From Rickettsiales bacterium (lineage in GTDB: Bacteria > Pseudomonadota > Alphaproteobacteria > TMED127), in NCBI GenBank assembly GCA_002717855.1, contig PBCD01000024.1:1-34267 (forward strand): a DNA stretch of 34,267 nucleotides. Reading direction: 5' to 3'. Both the position numbers and the translations under genes were made by a program. The notes under the pieces are model-generated. The model was not told where the DNA came from. It saw only the letters and a list, made by a program, of their open reading frames with translations, and ran no database searches. Shown piece by piece: positions 1-7,524 of the stretch (position 1 is its first letter; every line of letters begins with the position of its first letter).

Positions 1-199
1 ATTTTTTGAAATTGAGGTTTTTTCGAACTCTAATGGTATGCCTTTTTTAAAATTTAACGGATTAGCTTATAAAAGACTTAAAATGCTTCAAAAATCAAAC
101 AAACCTGCTAGTGTAAAAATTTCAATGTCACATGAAAAAAAATATTCCATTGCAATAGTAACAATTTCAGAAGGAGTTTATAATGTCAAAAAAGAATAA
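1..199 (+). CDS. acpS: Holo-[acyl-carrier-protein] synthase, C-terminal part
   Basis: This is the 3' end of a gene that enters from the left edge, with codons in phase from base 2 and stop TAA at 197-199. The visible 65 residues read FFEIEVFSNSNGMP..., then a KISMSHEKKYSIAIVTI segment. That matches the end of AcpS, where a conserved S-x-S-H-[ED] is followed by a beta strand. AcpS transfers the 4'-phosphopantetheine arm from CoA to acyl carrier protein in the cytoplasm. Its last 17 bases overlap the start of lepB, which suggests translational coupling. The acpS-lepB-rnc-era order is usual in Alphaproteobacteria. The catalytic N-terminal half is outside the window, so the call rests on the C-terminal motif and gene order. 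Confidence 0.8.
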   Translation, partial: FFEIEVFSNSNGMPFLKFNGLAYKRLKMLQKSNKPASVKISMSHEKKYSIAIVTISEGVYNVKKE

Positions 200-941
200 G
201 TCTTTTTTAAATAATTTTAAAACTTTCTTTTTAGCTATTGTTGCTGCCCTAACTATAAGGAGCTTTTTGTTTGAACCATTTAGCATTCCATCTGGCTCTA
301 TGTATCCAACTTTAGTGGTAGGTGACTACTTATTTGTTTCGAAATATTCTTATGGATTTTCAAAACATTCTTTTCCTCTAAGTTTACCAATTATACCAAA
401 ACGTATTTTTTATAAATCACCTAAAAGAGGAGATGTTTTAGTTTTCAAAACTCCAACCGATAATAAAACAGATTATGTAAAAAGGGTAATCGGCCTACCA
501 GGTGATAAAATAAAAATGATTGATAATCAAATTTTTTTAAATGATTTAGTAATTGAAAGAAAAAAAATAAAAGATGAACAATATACTGACACATATGGAA
601 GAAATATTAAAGTTGAAAGATACTTAGAAATATTACCAAATGGAAAAAATTATGAAGTATTTGAGCTAAATGAACAGATGTCAGTATTTGATACAAATAA
701 TTTCTCAGAAATATTAGTCCCGGAAAATAATTTTTTTGCAATTGGTGACAATAGAGATAATTCTCAAGACAGTCGATTCATTGGAGGGATTCCAAAAGAT
801 AACTTAGTTGGAAAAGCTTCGATAGTTCTATTATCTTTCGATTCTTTTAAAGGAAGTTGGTGGAAAGTTTGGACATGGATTTCTGCACTAAGAAACGAAA
901 GATTTTTTAAAAGTTTATTACCAAATGATGGAAGTAAATAA
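183..941 (+). CDS. lepB: Signal peptidase I
   Basis: Leader peptidase (252 aa) that removes Sec and Tat signal peptides at the outer face of the inner membrane. A single membrane segment is visible at about residues 14-30, followed by box B, IPSGSMYPTL, with the nucleophile at Ser39. The general-base lysine is K100 in YVKRVIGLPGD, and the GDNRDNSQDSR box lies near residues 190-200. Only one N-terminal anchor is present, against two in E. coli, as is common in Alphaproteobacteria. The start ATG at 183 is preceded by AGAAGGAG at 168-175, a good ribosome binding site. The gene overlaps acpS upstream and rnc downstream, by 17 bases each. Confidence 0.96.
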   Translation: MSKKNKSFLNNFKTFFLAIVAALTIRSFLFEPFSIPSGSMYPTLVVGDYLFVSKYSYGFSKHSFPLSLPIIPKRIFYKSPKRGDVLVFKTPTDNKTDYVKRVIGLPGDKIKMIDNQIFLNDLVIERKKIKDEQYTDTYGRNIKVERYLEILPNGKNYEVFELNEQMSVFDTNNFSEILVPENNFFAIGDNRDNSQDSRFIGGIPKDNLVGKASIVLLSFDSFKGSWWKVWTWISALRNERFFKSLLPNDGSK

Positions 942-1608
942 ACAAAAATTAGGAAGTTTATTTCAAAAAATAAAATATAATTTTAAAAATATAGTATTTT
1001 GTGTGAATGCGCTAACTCATTCAAGTTATAACAATGAAAAGAACAAAAAAAATTATCAAAGACTTGAATTTTTAGGAGATAGAGTTTTAGGTCTTATTAT
1101 TTCAGAAGCAATATTTAAAAAATTTAAAAATGAGGAGGAAGGAAAGTTATCAAAAAGATTTTCGAACTTAGTAAGCAAAAAAGCTTTGATAGAAATTTCA
1201 AAAGAAATTGAATTACAAAAAATCCTTCAAACCTCAAAAGAATTTAACGATAAAGTAAAAATCACAGATTCCATGTTAGCTGATTCGTTAGAAGCATTGA
1301 TTGGAGCAATTTATATCGATAGCAACTTTGAAGAAGTTAAAAAAGTCGTTCTTAACTTGTGGTGTAAAAAATTATCCTTAAAGCAAAAGCCGCCAGTTGA
1401 TGCTAAATCATTTCTTCAAGAATGGTGCTTGAGTAGGAAGAAAAAAATTCCTATTTATAAAGTTTTAGAAAAAAAAGGTCCAGATCATAAGCCAACATTT
1501 TTAATTGCATTAACAATCGAAAATTTTCAAAAAGTTAAAGGTGAAGGCTCAACAAAGAAAAATGCAGAAATAGACGCAGCACAAAAATTCATAGAAAAAA
1601 TAAAATGA
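925..1608 (+). CDS. rnc: Ribonuclease III
   Basis: Double-strand-specific endoribonuclease (227 aa) that processes rRNA precursors and structured mRNAs. The signature RLEFLGDRVLG (residues 46-56) contains metal ligands E48 and D52. The second acidic pair, D120 and E123, lies in LADSLEALIGAIY. A C-terminal double-stranded-RNA-binding domain spans about residues 155-226 and ends in GEGSTKKNAEIDAAQKF. Two adjacent ATG codons (925 and 928) could start it; both overlap the end of lepB. The stop TGA (1606-1608) lies inside an ATGA at 1605-1608, the standard stop/start overlap with a following gene, here era. Confidence 0.96.
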   Translation: MMEVNKQKLGSLFQKIKYNFKNIVFCVNALTHSSYNNEKNKKNYQRLEFLGDRVLGLIISEAIFKKFKNEEEGKLSKRFSNLVSKKALIEISKEIELQKILQTSKEFNDKVKITDSMLADSLEALIGAIYIDSNFEEVKKVVLNLWCKKLSLKQKPPVDAKSFLQEWCLSRKKKIPIYKVLEKKGPDHKPTFLIALTIENFQKVKGEGSTKKNAEIDAAQKFIEKIK

Positions 1609-1618
1609 AAAAAAAAAA
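1608..1618 (+). repeat. A11 homopolymer at the start of era
   Basis: Eleven A residues follow the ATG at 1605, then G1619 and seven more A (1620-1626). Reading from that ATG in the given sequence yields a 16-residue dead end, MKKKKKKILNVALCQY, with a stop at 1653-1655. Adding one A (or a +1 slip) joins the ATG to the Era frame. The run is therefore either a sequencing or assembly miscount or a site of polymerase slippage. Confidence 0.85.
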
Positions 1619-1642
1619 GAAAAAAATCTTAAATGTGGCATT

Positions 1643-2482
1643 GTGTCAATATTAGGATTTCCTAATGCAGGTAAATCTACTTTTATGAACAATATTTTAA
1701 AAAAAAAAATTTCAATAATATCCTCAAAGGTTCAAACAACCAGAAATGCAATAAAAGGTATTTTAACTAATGAAAGAGATCAACTTATTTTTATCGATAC
1801 GCCAGGATTAACATTAACTAAATCTTACCTAAACAGAAAAATGTCAAAATCAATATATAATAGTATAATCCAATCTAACATAAACTTACTTATGTATGAC
1901 ACAAGTACTGAAATTACAAAAATAAGAAAAAATCTTTTTTTGAAACTTATCGATAAAAAAAAAAAAAATTTTTTGGTTCTTAATAAAGTTGATAAGGTTA
2001 ACAAATATAATCTATTAAAGATCTCAAAAGAATTAAATAGCATCTATAATTTCGATGAAACATTTTATATTTCAGCACTTAAGAAAACTGGTTTTGATGA
2101 TTTATTATTACATTTAAGAAGAAATATTCCTAAAGGAGTCTGGTTATATAACAATAAAGAAACCACAGATCAAAAGCTGGAGTTTACACTTTCAGAAATT
2201 ACCAGAGAAAAAATTTTTCAACTTATGAATCAGGAAATTCCATATTCAGTAACAATAGAATCAAAGATTATTAAAAAAAGTAATATAATAAAAATTTTTC
2301 AAACAATCTTTGTAAATAAGAAGTCACAAAAACCAATATTATTAGGAAAAAATGGAAATAAAATTAAAGAAATAGGTATAAGGGCACGTAAAGACATTGA
2401 AAAAAAATTAAGTAAAAAAATTTATTTAGATATTTTAATTTCTGTAGATAATAAGCATCAAAAGAATTATGAAAATTATTGA
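1643..2482 (+). CDS. era: GTPase Era (start uncertain, possible 1-base frame problem)
   Basis: Ras-like GTPase with a KH RNA-binding domain, needed for 30S subunit maturation. Visible motifs are the P-loop GFPNAGKST (G1), DTPG (G3), LNKVDKV (G4) and a C-terminal KH domain with ILLGKNGNKIKEIG. The listed start is a GTG in the middle of the first beta strand, so it is poor. The same frame continues upstream through LKCGIV, a typical Era N-terminus, to a stop at 1601-1603, and contains no ATG, GTG or TTG before 1643. The ATG at 1605, in perfect ATGA overlap with the rnc stop, is out of frame by one base because of the A11 run at 1608-1618. One more A would give a normal start, MKKKKEKNLKCGIV. 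Family and function are certain; the 5' end is not. Confidence 0.9.
   Translation: MSILGFPNAGKSTFMNNILKKKISIISSKVQTTRNAIKGILTNERDQLIFIDTPGLTLTKSYLNRKMSKSIYNSIIQSNINLLMYDTSTEITKIRKNLFLKLIDKKKKNFLVLNKVDKVNKYNLLKISKELNSIYNFDETFYISALKKTGFDDLLLHLRRNIPKGVWLYNNKETTDQKLEFTLSEITREKIFQLMNQEIPYSVTIESKIIKKSNIIKIFQTIFVNKKSQKPILLGKNGNKIKEIGIRARKDIEKKLSKKIYLDILISVDNKHQKNYENY
1955..1968 (+). repeat. A14 homopolymer inside era
   Basis: Fourteen consecutive A residues encode the lysines of IDKKKKNFLVLNKVD, just before the G4 motif. The frame is kept in this sequence. A run of this length in a probably essential gene is prone to polymerase slippage and to read errors. Confidence 0.9.
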
Positions 2483-3182
2483 TTCAGGTATTATTTTAGG
2501 TCAAAAGAAATACGGAATAAACACTTTAATAATTAGTATTTTTTCGAAAAAGAATGGAATAATAAAAGGGTTTCACAGAGTGTCAAAAAAAGGTCACAAA
2601 CCGCTCTTATTAGATTTAGTTGAGTTTCAGTGGAAATCAAGACTAGAAGAGAGTTTAGGTTACTTAAATTTTGAAATAAAGAATTCTTTTCCATTATACA
2701 GTGAGGAGTATTTTAGCAATTTATTAAAGATTTCAGCATCTGAAATTTGTCTAAAATTACTTCCACCCAAAGAAGAAAACGAATTATTGTATGAAGATTT
2801 AAGGAGGTATATTATGAGTAATAATAAAGAATTAAAAGATCTTGAAAAGGTAAAAAAATACATAATTTGGGAATTGAAGTTTTTAAAAAAAGTTGGTTAT
2901 GGCTTGGATCTTTCAAAATGTTCAGTAACAGGAAGTAATAAAGATTTATATTATGTTTCTCCCAATACTGGTCAGGTTGTTACAAAAAGTGTGGGTCATC
3001 CATGGAGAAAAAAGCTTCTAATTTTACCAAAATTTCTTATTTCTAATGAACCATTAAATAATGAAGATATTAAAAATGGTCTTAAATTAACTTTCTTCTT
3101 TCTTAATAAAATCTTAGAAAGCTTAAGCATAAATAAGGAAAAATTTATATTTAGAGAAGAATTGAATAAGAAATTTTCTTAA
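2469..3182 (+). CDS. recO: DNA repair protein RecO
   Basis: RecO (237 aa) works with RecF and RecR to load RecA on SSB-coated gaps. The N-terminal OB-fold begins MKIIDSGIILGQKKYGI and continues with IISIFSKKNGIIKGFHRVSKKG, the usual RecO pattern of a strand, a turn and a basic GxxxGxxRxS/KKG segment. The C-terminal half is helical, with the GYGLDLSKCSVTG segment near residues 137-150 corresponding to the conserved G-[FY]-x-[LP]-x-L-x-x-C box. The start overlaps era by 14 bases. The stop TAA (3180-3182) shares bases with the stop of bpt on the opposite strand (3179-3181), so the two genes meet inside one TTAA with no room for a terminator. Confidence 0.93.
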   Translation: MKIIDSGIILGQKKYGINTLIISIFSKKNGIIKGFHRVSKKGHKPLLLDLVEFQWKSRLEESLGYLNFEIKNSFPLYSEEYFSNLLKISASEICLKLLPPKEENELLYEDLRRYIMSNNKELKDLEKVKKYIIWELKFLKKVGYGLDLSKCSVTGSNKDLYYVSPNTGQVVTKSVGHPWRKKLLILPKFLISNEPLNNEDIKNGLKLTFFFLNKILESLSINKEKFIFREELNKKFS

Positions 3183-3901
3183 GTTTTTAAGAGTTGCCAA
3201 GAACTATCATAAAAAATTTCAAGATTGTTAAATGCTGCTTTATAACTCATTTTTTTTGATTCACTTATCCAATACCCTAAATATAAATAATCTAGTTCTA
3301 ATTCTTTCGTTATTTCAACTGCTTTAAGTATCATTAGAGTCCCTAAGCCTTTGTGTAAAAAACATGGATTGTAAAAACTGTAGACTGCCGAGAGTCCATT
3401 ATCAAGACAATCCAAAAGCATTACTCCTAGAATATTATTCTCGTCATCAATTAAATCAAAAACTTTGTTTTTAACTGGTGATTTGTAAAGAAAATTATTA
3501 AATTCTTCGAATGTCATCAATCTCATTTGGCTATTACTATGTCTTGAATGTGAATAATTTAAAAAAAGTTCATATCTCTTCTTTTTATTATCTTCAATAT
3601 TTTCTATAAACTTCAAATTAGCGTTTGAGTTAAAATTTCTTCTTTGACTTTTGCTTCTTTTAAATTCTTTAATTTTAATTCTTGAAGACATACAACTATT
3701 GCAATTACTACAGATTGGAAAATACATATGGTTAAGATTTCTCCTAAAACCTCTTTTCATCAGTTCATTAAAATGTAATTGATTTTTGTCTTCTCTATCT
3801 AATTTTACAATTAGTCTTTGTTCTTTTTTTGACGATATGTAAGAACATTTAAAAGGTAGTGATTTAAATACTTGTTTATTTTTTATACTTAACTGTTCCA
3901 T
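3179..3901 (-). CDS. bpt: Aspartate/glutamate leucyltransferase (N-end rule)
   Basis: Leucyl/arginyl-tRNA-protein transferase family (240 aa). In bacteria the Bpt form adds leucine to N-terminal Asp or Glu of proteins and marks them for ClpAP degradation. Diagnostic segments are the N-terminal CSYISSKKEQRLIV, then GFRRNLNHMYFPICSNCNSCMSSRIKI with the Cys-rich region, and KRSKSQRRNFN (compare F-x-x-S-[RK]-S-Q-[RK]-R). The C-terminal acetyltransferase-like part contains LSAVYSFYNP and LGTLMILKAVE. The gene starts directly at the end of the glycerate kinase stop with no spacer, so it is probably the last gene of the minus-strand operon. Assignment to Bpt rather than Ate is by bacterial context. 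Confidence 0.92.
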   Translation of the reverse strand: MEQLSIKNKQVFKSLPFKCSYISSKKEQRLIVKLDREDKNQLHFNELMKRGFRRNLNHMYFPICSNCNSCMSSRIKIKEFKRSKSQRRNFNSNANLKFIENIEDNKKKRYELFLNYSHSRHSNSQMRLMTFEEFNNFLYKSPVKNKVFDLIDDENNILGVMLLDCLDNGLSAVYSFYNPCFLHKGLGTLMILKAVEITKELELDYLYLGYWISESKKMSYKAAFNNLEIFYDSSWQLLKT

Positions 3902-5269
3902 TTACTTATCTAATAACGCTAAAAGCTGAATATCAGCCACATTAGTATTTGTTCCTTTAATTATTACAAGAGATTTTATTTGTTTCAATATATTATATGA
4001 ATTATTATTTTTAAGCTCTTTATCAAAATTTATTTTTTTCTTTTTAATTTCATTCAAAGATGTTTGATCCACAATGGCTCCAGCCGCATTAGTGGGACCA
4101 TCTCTACCATCAGTTCCAGCTGATAAAAAAGTATATTTTAAATTTGAGAAATCTTTCTTTACATAATTAATAAAATGTAGAGCTAATTCCTGGTTTCTGC
4201 CTCCAACTCCAGTTCCTCTAATTTTTACTGTACTTTCTCCTCCTGAAATTAGAATTACAGGTTTCTTTTTTTTTAAACTACCTATACTTTTTACAAAATA
4301 TTGAGCTACCTTTTTCACATCACCCTCTATATCTCGTTTCCAAATTATACAATTTATATTTAATTTATTACATTCTTTTTTAATTTCATTTAAACATTTT
4401 GCATTACTGCCCATAAGTGTATTTTTTGAGTTTTTAAATATTCTGTTAGTTTTATTTGGTGTCTCTGGTTTTTTTTTTAAAATTCCATCTTTAATGTACT
4501 TAATAATAGATTTTGGAGAATGTCTCCAAATATCGTATTTTTCTAAAATTCTTTTTGCATCATCAAACGTTGTATGGTCAGGAACAGTCAATCCACTGGA
4601 TATTGAACTCAAATCATCACCAACAACATCTGATAATATCAGAGAATGAACTTTACTTGGAAAACAGTATTTCAATAAATTTCCACCCTTAATTTTCGAA
4701 AGATGCTTCCTAACTGCGTTAATTTCATCAATAATTGCACCACATTCTATCAGTTTTTTATTTATAGTAATTTTATCTTTTAAATTTATGTCATCTGCAG
4801 GTAAAGGTAAAAGTGAGGAACCACCACCAGAAATCAGAATCAATATTAAGTCATTTTCCGTAGTATTTTTTAGACTTTTGACAATATACTTTGAAGCTCT
4901 AACTCCATTTGTGTTTGGGAGTGGGTGACCTGAAGAAAAACATTTAAAATTTTTGACTTGTCTAAAGTTTTCTTTATTTGAAACAAGTATGCCTTCAAAA
5001 ATTTTCAGATCACTTTTTTTAAAAATCTTATTAATAGTTTCTGCAGTTTCAACTGATGCTTTCCCAATACACAAAATATAAATTTTATCAATATTTTTAT
5101 ATTTAATGTATTTATTTTGATTTGTATTTACTAATAAAACACTTTTTTGAATCTTCAGATATTTATTTAATATAATTTTGGGTTTAACAACTCTGATACC
5201 AGAATTAAAAAGACTTAACAAAAATTTTTTAAGGTTTTTATCTTTACCATTAATTTTAATGGAATTCAT
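3902..5269 (-). CDS. Glycerate 2-kinase (GK-II/TtuD/MOFRL family)
   Basis: Phosphorylates D-glycerate, by family knowledge at the 2-position, to give 2-phosphoglycerate. The 455 aa protein has the class II glycerate kinase layout. The N-terminal lobe holds CIGKASVETAE, a glycine-rich LILISGGGSSLLPLPADDI and SDVVGDDLSSISSGLT. The C-terminal MOFRL domain holds ILISGGESTVKIRGTGVGGRNQELALHF and SAGTDGRDGPTNAAGAIVD. It lies 17 bases downstream of the hydroxypyruvate reductase and two genes after the serine-glyoxylate aminotransferase, so its substrate is very probably glycerate made by those enzymes. The names gckA, ttuD and glxK are used for different members, so I give no symbol. Confidence 0.93.
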   Translation of the reverse strand: MNSIKINGKDKNLKKFLLSLFNSGIRVVKPKIILNKYLKIQKSVLLVNTNQNKYIKYKNIDKIYILCIGKASVETAETINKIFKKSDLKIFEGILVSNKENFRQVKNFKCFSSGHPLPNTNGVRASKYIVKSLKNTTENDLILILISGGGSSLLPLPADDINLKDKITINKKLIECGAIIDEINAVRKHLSKIKGGNLLKYCFPSKVHSLILSDVVGDDLSSISSGLTVPDHTTFDDAKRILEKYDIWRHSPKSIIKYIKDGILKKKPETPNKTNRIFKNSKNTLMGSNAKCLNEIKKECNKLNINCIIWKRDIEGDVKKVAQYFVKSIGSLKKKKPVILISGGESTVKIRGTGVGGRNQELALHFINYVKKDFSNLKYTFLSAGTDGRDGPTNAAGAIVDQTSLNEIKKKKINFDKELKNNNSYNILKQIKSLVIIKGTNTNVADIQLLALLDK

Positions 5270-5286
5270 TTTAAAAACATTTGATG

Positions 5287-6258
5287 TTAAACAACTTTAT
5301 CAAGAGGGGGTTTGTCATTAGAATATAGTTCAAGATTATTTAGAACTCTAAACCCCATCGCTTCTCTTGTTTCTTCAGTTGCACTACCTAGGTGTGGTAA
5401 AAGAAAAACATTTTTAAGATTTTTAAGAGAATTTGGCACGGTTGGTTCTTTTTCGTATACATCTAATCCAGCTCCTTTGATTATTTTTTTTTCTAAAGCA
5501 TTGATTAAGTCACCTTGATTAACAATATCTCCGCGAGCTGTATTAATTAAGAAAGCAGTTTTCTTCATTATCGATAATGTATTATAATTTATGATTCCTC
5601 TAGTTTCAACAGTTGAAGGACAATGCAAAGAAACGAAATCGGATTGAGATAAAAGATCGTTAAGTGAATTACAAGATATTGCGTTTAATTTTCTTGATAT
5701 TTCTTCATTTTTAAAATATGGATCATAAAACAAGATTTTCATATCAAATCCAAAATGGGATTTTTTTGCCATAGCCTGAGCAATTCTGCCCATACCTACT
5801 AATCCGAGCACTTTATTTGTTACTTTAGTACCCATCATATGTGTGGGTCTCCAACCAACCCATTCATTTTGTCTTACGTGAATTTCTCCTTCATATGCTC
5901 TTCTAGCAATTCCTAACATTAAAAGCATTGCTATATCTGCAGTACAGTCTGTAAGAACTTCGGGTGTGTTTGTAACAATAATATTATTTTTTTTTGCTGA
6001 GTCGACATCAATGTTATTATAACCGACTCCAAAGTTTCCAATAAAATTAACTTTTCTATTGTTACAGCTTAATATTCTATCATTAATACTGTCAGTTACT
6101 GTTGGTAACATTGCGTCATAATTCTGCATAGCATCTAACAGTTGATCCTCAGTCAATGGAATATCATCTTCATTCAGTGTGGTATCAAAAGTTTCTTGTA
6201 GTTTTTGTTCTACTACCTTAGGCCACTTTCGAGTTACGATTATCTTTAAATTTTTCAT
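5287..6258 (-). CDS. Glyoxylate/hydroxypyruvate reductase (D-2-hydroxyacid dehydrogenase)
   Basis: NAD(P)H-dependent D-isomer-specific 2-hydroxyacid dehydrogenase (323 aa) of the GyaR/GRHPR type. The nucleotide fold motif is GLVGMGRIAQAMAKK (152-166). The catalytic triad is visible as R242 (NTARGDIVN), E271 (VYEKEP) and H289 (LLPHLGSAT). The substrate-binding segment NFGVGYNNID is near residues 75-84. Its start overlaps the upstream aminotransferase gene by 41 bases, which suggests tight coupling. Context suggests the reaction hydroxypyruvate to D-glycerate; reduction of glyoxylate to glycolate is also possible for this family. Cofactor preference cannot be read with confidence. Confidence 0.93.
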   Translation of the reverse strand: MKNLKIIVTRKWPKVVEQKLQETFDTTLNEDDIPLTEDQLLDAMQNYDAMLPTVTDSINDRILSCNNRKVNFIGNFGVGYNNIDVDSAKKNNIIVTNTPEVLTDCTADIAMLLMLGIARRAYEGEIHVRQNEWVGWRPTHMMGTKVTNKVLGLVGMGRIAQAMAKKSHFGFDMKILFYDPYFKNEEISRKLNAISCNSLNDLLSQSDFVSLHCPSTVETRGIINYNTLSIMKKTAFLINTARGDIVNQGDLINALEKKIIKGAGLDVYEKEPTVPNSLKNLKNVFLLPHLGSATEETREAMGFRVLNNLELYSNDKPPLDKVV

Positions 6259-7447
6259 AATTAGTGTTAAGACTTTCTCTCCAATATTCAGAAGCAGCAG
6301 CTATTCCACTTCCTGGTTTAACGTTGATACCTGAATCAATCATTGCCATTTCAGCACCATTAATAAATGCTGACGCTTGCAATTCGTTTAAATCACCTAA
6401 ATGACCTATTCTAAATACCTTGCCTGCAACTTCAGTAAGTCCAGCGCCTAATGATAAATGATATTTATTAAAAGCCGTTGATAAAACTTTTTTGGCATCT
6501 TTACCTTCAGGAACAACAATAGCTGAAACAGTATCCGAATACCAGTATCTGTCTTTAGCACATAAATTTAATTCCCATCCTTCAATAATAGCTTTTCTGA
6601 CCCCTTCAGCAATTCGATGATGCCTATTAAAAACGTTCTCTAAACCTTCTTCAAAAAGCATATTGCAAGATTCTTGAAGTGCTCTTAGCATCGGAATTTG
6701 GGGGGTATACGGAAAATATCCATCTTTGTTAGTCGCAATTTGATCTTCCCAAGAATAATAACATCTTTTAAGTTGTGCCGTTTTATGCGCTTCTAGAGCT
6801 TTTTCACTAACACACATTATAGCCATTCCAGAAGGGAGCATGAATCCTTTTTGTGAACCAGAAATAGCACAATCTACTTTCCATTCATCCATTCTAAAAT
6901 CAATTGATGCAATGGAGCTTACACCATCTACAAATAAAAGAGCAGGATGATTCGCGGCATCCATTGCTTTTCTTATATCTGCTACATTAGAGGTCACTCC
7001 GGTTGCAGTTTCATTTTGTGTTACACAAACAACTTTAATTTTATGATCAGTATCATTTCTGAGTGTTTTTTCAACTTCTTCAGGGGGAGTTCCTGTTCCC
7101 CAGTCTCTTTCAACCATTTCTGTATCAAGCCCAAGCCTTTTAAACATATCTGCCCATAAATGACTAAATTGGCCATATCTGTATATGAGAACCTTTTCAT
7201 TTGGTGACATTGTATTAATAATTGCAGATTCCCATGCACCGGTTCCTGAACCAGGGAATAAAAAAATTGTTCCCTTTTCAGATTTAAATACTTTTTTTAC
7301 GTCTTTATAAAGAGGTATTGTTAAGTTAGGTATTTCTGGGTTCCTCTGATCTTCAGATGAAATGTGCATTGCATTTAGAATCCTTTCAGGAATATTTGTA
7401 GGACCTGGAATTGCTATATGAAACCTACCTGGATGTGCTCTTGTCAT
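6218..7447 (-). CDS. Serine--glyoxylate aminotransferase
   Basis: Class V PLP aminotransferase (409 aa) that converts serine and glyoxylate to hydroxypyruvate and glycine. The protein begins HPGRFHIAIPGPTNIPERIL, typical of SgaA/AGXT. It has the SSEDQRNPEIP segment, LFVDGVSSIASIDFRMDEW and the PLP lysine K200 in ISGSQKGFMLPSG. The Trp/Asp-rich DEWKVD segment and the length fit the serine-cycle/photorespiratory type better than the purely alanine-using type. A strong ribosome binding site (GAGGAG in the minus orientation, at 7453-7458) precedes the ATG. It is the first gene of a three-gene set with the reductase and the glycerate kinase. Confidence 0.94.
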   Translation of the reverse strand: MTRAHPGRFHIAIPGPTNIPERILNAMHISSEDQRNPEIPNLTIPLYKDVKKVFKSEKGTIFLFPGSGTGAWESAIINTMSPNEKVLIYRYGQFSHLWADMFKRLGLDTEMVERDWGTGTPPEEVEKTLRNDTDHKIKVVCVTQNETATGVTSNVADIRKAMDAANHPALLFVDGVSSIASIDFRMDEWKVDCAISGSQKGFMLPSGMAIMCVSEKALEAHKTAQLKRCYYSWEDQIATNKDGYFPYTPQIPMLRALQESCNMLFEEGLENVFNRHHRIAEGVRKAIIEGWELNLCAKDRYWYSDTVSAIVVPEGKDAKKVLSTAFNKYHLSLGAGLTEVAGKVFRIGHLGDLNELQASAFINGAEMAMIDSGINVKPGSGIAAASEYWRESLNTNYEKFKDNRNSKVA

Positions 7448-7524
7448 AAAATCTCCTCAATAAAGTTGTGTTATTTATTTTTTATATTTTTAAAGAGACA
7501 AAATCAAGTTTATTATTTGATTGC

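Noticed and set aside
7021..7239. Open frames antisense to or in another frame of the large genes (for example inside 7021-7239, 10335-10592, 19802-20149, 27646-27867)
   Set aside because: They have no family motifs, no ribosome binding sites and lie fully inside well-supported genes; AT-rich coding DNA produces such shadows often.
7481..7507. Minus-strand promoter before the serine-glyoxylate aminotransferase (TTGATT, 15-base spacer, TATAAA)
   Set aside because: The spacer is too short and the region is AT-rich; the gene may simply be read from the metY-hemB transcript.
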